Shown here one piece after another: positions 17,232-25,165 of a stretch of DNA of 41,449 nt (its first letter is position 1; every line of letters begins with the position of its first letter). The stretch covers positions 1-41,449 of the forward strand of contig JAIQFH010000061.1 in NCBI GenBank assembly GCA_020073385.1. The letters are read 5' to 3'. The position numbers and the translations under genes were made by a program. Origin of the DNA: Terriglobia bacterium (GTDB taxonomy: Bacteria; Acidobacteriota; Terriglobia; Terriglobales; Acidobacteriaceae). The notes under the pieces are model-generated. The model made no database searches and was not told the origin of the DNA. It was given only the letters and a program-made list of their open reading frames with translations.

Positions 17232-18371
17232 TTATCTATAGTTATTAGAGGCCATGACTGGAGTTATTAGAGGGCATGACTGGCTGAAATCACGCACCTC
17301 AGCCCCCCGTGTCCAGAGTTGCTTCCGGCGATCAGCCGGATCCTTGCCCGCCTTCACGAAACCGACCGTTTTCATAGCCCGGCGCAGGGTTCCCTCGGAC
17401 ACGTCGGAGTGCTCGATGCCGACTCGTTCCATGATGGCGTGAATCGGCACAAGACAGCCTTCCTTGAACTCTTGCCTCAGCAACCCAGCGACGATTTGCT
17501 GGCGATTTGGCGGGGCGGCTGGGACCTTGAGTCCCGTCTTCTTGATCTTGCGGTCACAGGGTTTCGCACCAGTGAACTGAGCCAACTGTCGTAGTTGCGA
17601 GTCAGCATAGTTTTCACCGTCCTCACAGAAGCGAAGACAGATGTCTCGGAGTGCGAGATAAATCGTCTCGGTTTCGAGACCCTGCCAACGGAGCCGTCCG
17701 GCTTCGTGGAGTAGAAAGTTGTGTCGCCTGCCACTTGCAATCTTGACATCAGTTGGATTGGCTTGACTGGTCTGGTCGACTTTCTTCTGCACTTCCCTTT
17801 GCTTCCGCTTCGCTATGACGAGCGGATCTTCGTAATCCCGCAGCCATTGCGGGAGTAGGGCGACATGCCGACCATTGCCACGGTAGACCAGACCTGACTT
17901 GTGCAGCCCGCCCTCAGCGACGACGTGCCCGTGGCACTTGATATCCCCCGAGACGCCATCGAGTTCAAATCCAACCCGACCGGTGGGTAGGCAGCGGGTG
18001 ACGTCGGGCAGCGCTCGAGTCCCCTTGAAATAGAAATGACATCCGAACGGCTGGCGTCCCGATGACACGATGTAGGTTTGTGGAAGTCCGTTTGCTTCAG
18101 CCCAGGCTTCGGCATGTTCGATGGAAGTCAATCCGTGGTCGGCATCAAGGACGGTCAGCCCTGACTTATCAAGTCGGATGCAGGGATTTGCGGGAGTGCC
18201 TTGCTTCCATCGAAGTAACGCACTGTCATCGTTGAGCGCGTCCTTTGAACCGTGGGACCCTGCGAATGTCGCCTTTGTCTTGTAGGGACTCCCGAAGACA
18301 TACCAGCCCTTATGGAGCGCCGCCTCAGCGGCAGCGCAAAGTGATTCACACTCATTGCTCTTGTTCGTCAT
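17232..18371 (-). CDS. Prim-Pol (bifunctional DNA primase/polymerase-like) protein, paralogue A
   Basis: A 379-aa protein. The ATG at 18371 follows AAAGGAAC, and the longer open frame upstream has no better signal. The N-terminal half is an archaeo-eukaryotic-type Prim-Pol domain. KGWYVFGSPYKTK is followed by the metal-binding DxD (LTVLDADHG, D76/D78), a downstream histidine (GCHFYFKG, H112), and GDIKCHGHVVAEGGLHKSG, which matches the family's G-D-x-K-G-x-G-x-V-V-A-x-x-S/x-H pattern. The C-terminal half is helical and ends in a winged-helix-like region. It would synthesise primers or DNA for a mobile element. A diverged paralogue lies at 22228-23385 on the other strand. The last codons run through a 22-bp tandem duplication (17240-17283), so the C-terminus may be altered. 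Confidence 0.85.
   Translation of the reverse strand: MTNKSNECESLCAAAEAALHKGWYVFGSPYKTKATFAGSHGSKDALNDDSALLRWKQGTPANPCIRLDKSGLTVLDADHGLTSIEHAEAWAEANGLPQTYIVSSGRQPFGCHFYFKGTRALPDVTRCLPTGRVGFELDGVSGDIKCHGHVVAEGGLHKSGLVYRGNGRHVALLPQWLRDYEDPLVIAKRKQREVQKKVDQTSQANPTDVKIASGRRHNFLLHEAGRLRWQGLETETIYLALRDICLRFCEDGENYADSQLRQLAQFTGAKPCDRKIKKTGLKVPAAPPNRQQIVAGLLRQEFKEGCLVPIHAIMERVGIEHSDVSEGTLRRAMKTVGFVKAGKDPADRRKQLWTRGAEVRDFSQSCPLITPVMASNNYR
17240..17283. repeat. 22-bp tandem duplication at the 3' end of Prim-Pol A
   Basis: 17240-17261 and 17262-17283 are identical except for one base (unit AGTTATTAGAGGCCATGACT plus GG). The unit length is not a multiple of three, so the duplication shifts the reading frame and changes where Prim-Pol A stops. 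Confidence 0.9.
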
Positions 18372-18600
18372 CGAGTTCCTTTCAAAAAGTCGTTCCTGCG
18401 GCGCCAAACCACCCGTGCCATCACTCAAAGTTGTCCCCTGAGCGGGCACGGGGGTGCACTGCTGAACTTGTGTAGATTTACAGCAGGCTTGCTCTTATTT
18501 CCCGTCTGCCAGAGTCCGAATCGATTTCGGTCTGGGGAGCGAGTCGTGGACATCTAACCACGAATGGGGACTGGTTTTACTTGGCTGCCTTTCGCCGCCT

Positions 18601-20130
18601 TCACATGTGCACGCCGGCAACTTCGTGGACATCAGCCGCAGCGTCCCAGATTGGTTGGACTCCGGTACAGCCATGCGCTTCGGCGTTTCCCGTTTGGCAT
18701 TGGAATAGTTCTGGCTCCTCGAGCGCAAGCACCATCAACTTGCCAGCGATCTTCTCCTCAGTCTTGTAGAAGACATCTTTGAGGTGAGCGTTGCTGTTGA
18801 CCGTGTTGTGCGCGAACTCGTGGATCATCAGCCAGTAGTTCGTTGCCCAGTTACTCGTGTCGTGATAGGCGAGGTTGACGTGCATCACGCCAGTCTCGTA
18901 CTTGAAGCAGCCGCGGAGTTCGGAGTCATCATCGTCGATGACAACAGCCTTGACGGGACGGTTGATGACTAGGGGTGCCAGCCGCTCGATCAGAGCGACA
19001 TAGTTCGCCGTGTCAATATCGTACTTGTCGGGCGGGACGATATTGTCCAGCGGCGCGACGACGTTGGTCGGGCAGACCTCCCCAGCTTTTCGGAGGTACG
19101 ACTTCTTGGGGTTCTTCTTGTCTTTCATCTTACGAAGGCGCTTCCGCATTTCAGGGGAGAGGTCATTGCGCTCAATAACGACTATCCCTTGAGACTGGCA
19201 CTCTTCCTTAGAACCTTCGTCGCTTGGGTCTTCCATGACGAAGTCATTCCCAAAGCGACCCTTCATGTGTGCCTCGACAGCTTCCCGAGAACTCTTCGGG
19301 TTGCCAGCCGCAGCTTGCGTCGACAGGAGCGACTGTTGAGACGCCGGGATTTTGTCGTAGAACTTGTTGAAGATGGCGACTCGAACGTCAGCGAGGTAAC
19401 TCGGCGGGATGTTGTCTCGATCCCGACCGACTGGCATTTTTTGCATGACATTGATATGCCACGGATCGTCACCAAGGGGAACGACGGGGATGCCCATTTC
19501 GTACAGCCACGCCTGTTTACCATACGCGTGATAGAGCCTGACATCCGTCTTCCGCAGATCATTCCGACCATTGACAGGTGTCCGCAGCCGCGTCTCGAAC
19601 TGTAGATCAGGAGCGCGGTGTGGAAGTTCCTGCCCATTGAACGTCGTGACGATCTCCTTCGGCTGAATAAGCAGCATCGTCTTCATGCAGATGTCGAAGT
19701 ATTCTTTCTGGGTTAACTCGAACTTCATGAAGAACTCCGAGCCACGCTTGCGGTGTTCGGTGCCAGCCCAGCGCCCACGTACTCGGTCGAAGCAAACTTG
19801 CCCCGATACCGTCGTGACGCTGGCTTCGATAGCGAGGCATAGAACGTTCTTCTCGCCTTCGTTGAACCTGCCGCGTTTGGTCGGATCGTTAGCCTTGGTG
19901 GACTCGGCGTACATCGTGTAAGCATGCTCGAGACTCAGCCAGCCACCGGGGCTGTCATCGATGACCTTGATGATGCTGTGCCCGTTCTCATCGGGCGGGG
20001 TCAGCAGGATGTCAACTCGGGAAATGTTTTCATCCCACGCATTCTGCACCATCTCACGGATGATGAAAATTTTGTCCCTTGCACCGTGTATTTTGCGCAT
20101 GTTCGCAACATCTACTTCAAATATATTCAT
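18601..20130 (-). CDS. GHKL ATPase - zincin (HExxH) fusion protein
   Basis: A 509-aa protein. The ATG at 20130 is preceded by GGGAGGA. Residues 1-110 show a GHKL (Hsp90/MutL-type) ATP-binding fold: N-box REMVQNAWDE (25-34), the D-x-G region IDDSPGG (57-63), and a lid-like GRFNEGEKNVLCLA (87-100). A middle region has a motif-like DRDNIPPSYLADV. Near the C-terminus is a zinc-metallopeptidase signature, LMIHEFAHNTVN (HEFAH at 437-441), followed by acidic residues that could give a third metal ligand. GHKL modules couple ATP binding to conformational change; zincins cleave peptides. The combination suggests an ATP-gated protease, or a chaperone with a peptidase-like domain. It lies between two Prim-Pol genes and divergent from a zinc-finger gene. 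The substrate is unknown. Confidence 0.8.
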   Translation of the reverse strand: MNIFEVDVANMRKIHGARDKIFIIREMVQNAWDENISRVDILLTPPDENGHSIIKVIDDSPGGWLSLEHAYTMYAESTKANDPTKRGRFNEGEKNVLCLAIEASVTTVSGQVCFDRVRGRWAGTEHRKRGSEFFMKFELTQKEYFDICMKTMLLIQPKEIVTTFNGQELPHRAPDLQFETRLRTPVNGRNDLRKTDVRLYHAYGKQAWLYEMGIPVVPLGDDPWHINVMQKMPVGRDRDNIPPSYLADVRVAIFNKFYDKIPASQQSLLSTQAAAGNPKSSREAVEAHMKGRFGNDFVMEDPSDEGSKEECQSQGIVVIERNDLSPEMRKRLRKMKDKKNPKKSYLRKAGEVCPTNVVAPLDNIVPPDKYDIDTANYVALIERLAPLVINRPVKAVVIDDDDSELRGCFKYETGVMHVNLAYHDTSNWATNYWLMIHEFAHNTVNSNAHLKDVFYKTEEKIAGKLMVLALEEPELFQCQTGNAEAHGCTGVQPIWDAAADVHEVAGVHM

Positions 20131-20314
20131 GGTGTCCTCCCTATTACTTTGGCGTCGGTCGCCACCCAAGTTAAGCGCTGGTTTTGCCCGACTTCACGGG
20201 TGTGCTATGGGGTGCCATCCGACGTGGGCACCGTGGTTCACGTATGGCAGTTCTATGTAACCGTCCATAAATTGACTGTAGTTGAGATCTGTAGTACAAA
20301 CTAGCCAACAAATC

Positions 20315-21085
20315 ATGGCACAGAAAATAACGCCGAAAGTCGAGACAATAGTCGGTATCCCGGCCACCGTTGAGTATTTAGGTATGCCCTGCAAATGGGA
20401 AATAAAGCCTCATCCCAATGTCTGGGAGGTTCAAGCCGGAGTTCGTGTCCACCCGGAACGATTCTTTGAATCTCATAGATTCCCTCCCGCAGAGGCGTTG
20501 GCGCGCTCTGTGCAGTTCGAGGCGTGGCAAGTACGGGATGAATTCCTGAGTCTCAAAACCGACCAGGAGTTTCTGGACTTTCTCAACAGGGTTGGCCGAT
20601 TCATGTCAGTAAAGGTCGGTGGGTGGGTTGTCACAGGCCAGTGGGATGCGGATGACTTTACGCGTTGGCAACAGATGTTTCGAGAATGCTTGAGGCGGTC
20701 GCCTGCAAGCTGGGATCATGTCGTTGAGGGCGTGTTCAACCCGAAGAGCGTCAGACTTGTTAGGCGGATATTGTGGGTTTCCCGGAGGTTTACGCTCCTT
20801 TTTCGTTGGAAGAACACACAACAACGCGAGTGGCGCAGCGCACAGAATGTAGCCGTCCTAGAAGCACGGGACGTAGTGACAGCCATCCTTGCAACCATTT
20901 ATGTAGATCATTTGCACGGGACGAAGTTCGGGTTCTGTCATCGTGATGACTGTCGGATGCCCTACACGATTGAGAGTAAGCACAATAGGAAGTATTGCTG
21001 CCAGTATTGTGCACACCTGGAGTCGCTGCGTCGGATGCGAGCACGACAAAGGGCGGGAGGGGGAAAGAAGGGACTGGCTCGGTGA
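20315..21085 (+). CDS. Zinc-finger protein with CGNR-like C-terminus
   Basis: A 256-aa protein from the ATG at 20315; a TTG at 20282 would add 11 residues. Neither start has a clear ribosome-binding site. The first 190 residues form a mixed alpha/beta region I cannot assign. The C-terminus holds a four-cysteine zinc-binding pattern, FCHRDDC then YCCQYC, in a context like the CGNR zinc finger (Tyr, then basic RKYC, then RRMRARQR). CGNR proteins are often transcription regulators. The gene is divergent from the GHKL-zincin gene, with 184 bp between starts, so a shared or autoregulated promoter region is plausible. Confidence 0.6.
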   Translation: MAQKITPKVETIVGIPATVEYLGMPCKWEIKPHPNVWEVQAGVRVHPERFFESHRFPPAEALARSVQFEAWQVRDEFLSLKTDQEFLDFLNRVGRFMSVKVGGWVVTGQWDADDFTRWQQMFRECLRRSPASWDHVVEGVFNPKSVRLVRRILWVSRRFTLLFRWKNTQQREWRSAQNVAVLEARDVVTAILATIYVDHLHGTKFGFCHRDDCRMPYTIESKHNRKYCCQYCAHLESLRRMRARQRAGGGKKGLAR

Positions 21086-22227
21086 ACCCGGGAAATTAGT
21101 ATCAGTATAGGGAGTGACCCCAGGCTGAGCCGCGTTGGCCCAGCGGATGACACTCCCCGGGGACTCCCTGACGCCGGCCCTATTGCATAAGTACTGACCC
21201 CCTGTCCTGGGGCCCCGTGTGCACGCACTCATGTCTGGATCAGGAGTGACAGAGAGACAATACTAATATGATCTGGAAGGAGAGAGAGGGGGAGGCGGGT
21301 TCTCTCGAGTATATTTGGTACACGACTCGGAGTTACAACGTAAACAGAATTCCGCCCACCGAACGCTGTCGCCGCCAACCACGGCCCTCAACTCCCCGAG
21401 CCGACTGTACCGGTAAGATCCCTTTCCGGTCCCTCTCTGATCCCTTTTCCAGGGAATGAGCCCCCGCATGACGCGATTACTATTTTTGAATCAATGAGTT
21501 GCACACGGAGACTATTGCACCAAAACGGACCGCCTTCGGCTTCCGGGGTGGCCAAGCGGACTTGGCAAAACGGGCCCCAGGGGACTCCCGGGGCGTACCC
21601 CTGTCCTTGCTCAGTGACCCCCTATCCCATTGCAAACACTAGGCTTATAGTAGAGTGATCAGAGGCTGAAATGAACCCAGAGATCCTACGGTCGCGTTAC
21701 ACGGTACACAAATTCGTAACTTTCGCTTATCTTTCGGGGCGAACGTGCGGCGTAGACAGGTCGACTCGATTCAAACCATTGATAACAGAATAGATAAGCG
21801 AGAGGTTGTCATTTCGATATTTAGACAACCGGGCGGAATGGCCATTCGCGAGGCCTCCTTAATAATGTGATCACTTCCGCAGGCTCGAGGGGCTTCCGGG
21901 GTAGCCAGTTCAGGTTTTGGCGGCTGGCCATAGCCAAGTTCGGGATGTCGGCTGGGACTCCCCGAGACTCGAAATGCCGAACTATGCAGACGTGGCGACA
22001 GAGATCGGCTCGTGTTGTTATAAGACGTAGATTCTTTTGCGTCGGTAGTCGTGTACTTGGTAGCTGACACGCGTCGGGACTACGCGCGCAGTGCATCGGA
22101 CCCGCCTCTCTAAATCGAAATTACCTCTGTCACGTTGCACGCTCGGAGCCGCAGGACTAGCGTGGTTCCCGTAGGCCGGCGTTAGCAGCCGTACAGGCCT
22201 CGGCGTAACAAGTAAGGAATCGAACTG
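21086..22227. other. 1.1-kb noncoding region with repeated G/C-rich motifs
   Basis: No gene is supported. A long minus-strand open frame over 22018-22950 is antisense to Prim-Pol B. Several motifs recur. GTGACCCC occurs near 21114 and 21613, with CTGACCCC near 21194. GGGGACTCCC occurs near 21159 and 21580, with GGGACTCCCC near 21954. CTGGGGCCC (21207) and GGGCCCCAGG (21571) are inverted copies, and CTTCCGGGGT occurs near 21540 and 21893. Lying directly upstream of a Prim-Pol gene, this could be an iteron-like replication origin or a regulatory region. That is inference. Confidence 0.45.
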
Positions 22228-23385
22228 ATGGCGGAACTCGCTCTCCCGAAGAGCTTCAGGCGTTTTAATCTGGAACAACAGCAAGCCATTCTCAAGCAGC
22301 TGAAGGACGCGGCCAGAACAGCTCTTAACAAGGGCTGGTATATCTTCCCGGCTCCATACCTGACAAAGATACCCTTCAAAGGAACTCGCGGCTCGAAGGA
22401 TGCGCGTAATGACGCGCAAGCACTGGCGAAATGGGAGGCTGGAGTTCCTGCAAATCCCTGTATCCGGCTCGACTATTCGAATCTCACTGTTCTGGACATT
22501 GATGGCGGAGTCGGCGATTACGACAACGTCATGGCATGGGCTAAGGCGAACGGCATCCCCGAGACGTATGTCGTAACAACCGGACGAATCGGAGGCGGGT
22601 ATCACTTCTATTTCTCCGGAACGCGACCGCCGGAGCGCAAGGACGTCTGCAAGAATCCTCACGCAAACCGTCTTGGATTCGAGCTCGACGGTGCATACGG
22701 CGATATCAAGTGCCACGGACACGTCGTCGCTGAGGGCGGACTCCACAAGACTGGGGCAGCATATCGCGGCAACGGTCTTCCGGTCGCACCGCTTCCCGAT
22801 TGGCTTCGAGATTGGGAAGAGGAGTCGGTGAAGGCCAGACGCGAGACGCTCCAACGACAACTCGAGCGAATGAAGGAAGCGCAGCGTGCGAACGTCGTCC
22901 CGTGGAATCGACGCAATGATTTTCTCTATCGAGATGCCTGTCGTCTCCATTGTCTCGGTTTGAGCGAGGAGACGTTGTACGCTGCGTTAAAAGACATCGC
23001 TCATCGATACTGCGCAGACGGTGAGGAATACGCGCGACAGCAGGACGCAAAGCTCCGCTCAATCGCAACGCGAGTGTCTGCAATGACGTTTGACCGAATC
23101 GTCAATAAGAATCTCTTGGGCAAGCCGACCGGGAATCTTATCGTCAAGGTTCCACCGCTGACTCCGAAGGAGTGTCTTATGGTCTGGCTTACCCATCGGT
23201 TCCCGGTTGGAGAACGAGTGACAGTTCGTGCCATCTTGGAGCGATTCGATGCCGACCATCCCGGAGAACGCCGTCCCGGGAGAACGACGCTGTTTCGGGC
23301 TATGAAATCGGTTAACTTCCTCGAGGTCGGCCTCGACCCGTCCGACAGAAGAACGTCGCTGTGGGCGCGCCACGGAGATTCATGA
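22228..23385 (+). CDS. Prim-Pol (bifunctional DNA primase/polymerase-like) protein, paralogue B
   Basis: A 385-aa protein from the ATG at 22228 with an AAGGA ribosome-binding site. It is colinear with paralogue A. Shared features include KGWYIFPAPY, GSKDARND, NPCIRLD, the metal-binding DxD (LTVLDIDGG, D90/D92), GGGYHFYFSGTR (H126), and GDIKCHGHVVAEGGLHKTG. The C-terminal 120 residues look like a helical domain plus a winged helix (RVTVRAILERF, RTTLFRAMKSVNF), also conserved in A. A 15-residue N-terminal extension and an Arg/Glu-rich coiled-coil insertion (about residues 195-215) distinguish it. It likely primes replication of the element. Two such enzymes may serve different strands or be duplicates; the sequence does not say which. 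Confidence 0.85.
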   Translation: MAELALPKSFRRFNLEQQQAILKQLKDAARTALNKGWYIFPAPYLTKIPFKGTRGSKDARNDAQALAKWEAGVPANPCIRLDYSNLTVLDIDGGVGDYDNVMAWAKANGIPETYVVTTGRIGGGYHFYFSGTRPPERKDVCKNPHANRLGFELDGAYGDIKCHGHVVAEGGLHKTGAAYRGNGLPVAPLPDWLRDWEEESVKARRETLQRQLERMKEAQRANVVPWNRRNDFLYRDACRLHCLGLSEETLYAALKDIAHRYCADGEEYARQQDAKLRSIATRVSAMTFDRIVNKNLLGKPTGNLIVKVPPLTPKECLMVWLTHRFPVGERVTVRAILERFDADHPGERRPGRTTLFRAMKSVNFLEVGLDPSDRRTSLWARHGDS

Positions 23386-23754
23386 TTGGGAATCCTAGGA
23401 TCTACACACATGCATATAACGCGATATAGGTGTTGGAATGAAACGAATCTCGAATCCTTGACAAAGTGATGTCAAGTACACGAGCTTGAGAACGAGGCGC
23501 GTGGCCCCACGCGCGTCTGGTTGAGTCTTGCCTCAGTCGAAAGGTACCCCAAGAGGGTCTTAACGGTCGGGAAAGGGCCGGGGCATCAAGTCTCCGGGGA
23601 TCGGTTGCTGCGGCGGACTTCGTCCATAGCCAAATGCGCTCACGAGTCCTGGTCCTGCGCTGTCCCAAATACACTCTGTTCCGATTTGGCGCGCTGTTGG
23701 GTTAGAGGCGCTAGCCAGTGCAGACCGGCAAAGTATCGAGGCAGTATCCATCAA
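23386..23754. other. Intergenic region between convergent genes, with a hairpin
   Basis: No gene is supported in this 369-bp stretch. At 23497-23514 GCGCGTGG is followed by CCACGCGC with only two bases between, a strong perfect hairpin. It lies between convergent genes and could end transcription from either side, but no T-tract follows. Confidence 0.5.
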
Positions 23755-23904
23755 TCAGGCGTTCTTGATTTCTGCCTTCCTCTGCTCCAGATAGACGTCG
23801 ATCGCGCGTCTGACCAATTCTGCGACCGGCGCCCCTGTGACCTTAGAGAGAGTCTGCAGCTTGGCCATCTGGCCCGATCTCACGAATAGCGCTGTCCGAA
23901 GCAT
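23755..23904 (-). CDS. Small ribbon-helix-helix (CopG-like) DNA-binding protein
   Basis: A 49-aa protein from the ATG at 23904, which has AAGGA at a good distance. Starts at 23916 or further upstream are possible. A beta strand (MLRTALFVRSGQMAK) is followed by two helices (LQTLSKVTGAP, VAELVRRAIDVYLEQRKAE), the ribbon-helix-helix layout. Such proteins dimerise and bind operators, often controlling mobile-element or antitoxin genes. It diverges from the recombinase gene (24040) across 135 bp that probably carries the operator. No toxin partner is seen. Confidence 0.7.
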   Translation of the reverse strand: MLRTALFVRSGQMAKLQTLSKVTGAPVAELVRRAIDVYLEQRKAEIKNA

Positions 23905-24039
23905 CGTGTCCTTCATGACACCATAATGCCCTCTAAGCATATATATGTCAATCATATAGGCTTTAGATTACTTCAAATGACTATTGTGCCATAGATATGC
24001 CTATAGTTACATTGTACACTGAGCGTGGCATGGAGGCAT

Positions 24040-24579
24040 ATGGAATACCTCAATCGCGACGAACTGGTCAGACTTTTCACCGTCGCCCGGCAGCACAATA
24101 AACTGCACCACGTTGCCCTGCTTGTGGGTCTTCTGCACGGGCTCCGTGTGTCAGAGACGCTGGCGATCCGTGGGCGCGACATCTGCGACGGCCGGCTGTC
24201 AGTCAAGCGGCTGAAGAAGAGCCGCGCGACACTGCACGCTCTGCGAATTGACAGCGATCCTCTGTTCGACGAGTCTCCCCTTCTGGAACTTGCTAAGGCT
24301 AGCCCTGAGACCGAACTGTTCCCGTGGTCACGGCAGTACATGGATGTTCTGATCAAACGGTATGCGGCCCTCGCGGGCATTCATCCAGCAAAACGGCACT
24401 ACCATGTTTTGAAGCACAGTATTTGCGTGCTGCTGTGGCAAGAAACGCACGACCTCAACGCGATTCAGGACCACGTCGGCCACCGCAGTTCCTCGAGCAC
24501 GCTGATCTATTTGAGGGCGGATGCGGCTCTAAAGGCCCAGATGACTGTTGTCGGCATGTCATTCAACGAGGACGCTTAG
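24040..24579 (+). CDS. Minimal tyrosine recombinase (integrase), catalytic domain only
   Basis: A 179-aa protein from the ATG at 24040 (GGAGG only 3 nt upstream); a GTG at 24025 is the alternative. The tyrosine recombinase fold is clear: R36 in GLLHGLRVSETL, Lys59/60 in RLKKSRATLH, H122 in HVLKH, H148 in VGHRSSSSTLIYLR, and the nucleophile Y157. The HxxR motif reads HVLK, so the second catalytic arginine is replaced by lysine. The usual N-terminal core-binding domain is absent (family members are commonly 300-400 residues). It is probably the integrase of the element spanning 17232-24579, or a recombinase with accessory factors. Activity with Lys at this position is uncertain. Confidence 0.8.
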   Translation: MEYLNRDELVRLFTVARQHNKLHHVALLVGLLHGLRVSETLAIRGRDICDGRLSVKRLKKSRATLHALRIDSDPLFDESPLLELAKASPETELFPWSRQYMDVLIKRYAALAGIHPAKRHYHVLKHSICVLLWQETHDLNAIQDHVGHRSSSSTLIYLRADAALKAQMTVVGMSFNEDA

Positions 24580-25165
24580 TGCCTCAAACGCTAAGTTTCC
24601 GCAGTCGGTGTTGAAACGGCCCATGTGACTTGGGGTTTACGTGCCCCAGCCTGGCGCCCCATGACCGCTTGAAACATCATCCACACGGTTTTAAAAAGTG
24701 GGCTGTGTTATTAGTGGTATGTGTTTTTCAAGGACATAACCAGGCCCCAACCCCCGATTGTCGGCCGTATGGGGTGTACGGACCCAATGAGGGACAGCTT
24801 TTTTATTTGAAAACCTCAGCAGAGACATTACGTCAACCATCAGCATAGTTTTTCGATTACCCCCGACAATCAGGAGTCGGCCCGTCAATGACCACAAGCC
24901 CGTATCTCGGGAGTGTGGGCACTTCCGCGAGTTGGCGACTACTCGTCCTTGTGGTAATGGTACGATGTTCCGGAGAACGGCACATCCCCAGATCTGAGAT
25001 GTTAATCGAATTCGTAATCAGGCAAGACGGCCAATCGATTAAGATGAATCGCGGCACACCCGCGCGAGATGCAGAGAGCAGAACGGCTCCACCTCTTGCG
25101 TTCGGCCTCAGAGGCTTGCTAGCCTTCCTCGCGACCGCGGGTGACCAGCGACGGCTAATATCACG
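24580..25165. other. Intergenic region after the recombinase
   Basis: No convincing gene. GATTGTCGG (near 24760) and CCGACAATC (near 24863) form a spaced inverted repeat about 100 bp apart. An open frame at 24888-25184 overlaps the next gene and has no ribosome-binding site. The element boundary may lie here. Confidence 0.35.

Noticed and set aside
22018..22950. A 310-residue minus-strand open frame
   Set aside because: It is antisense to Prim-Pol B, whose catalytic motifs are clear; the antisense reading has Ser/Arg-rich composition.
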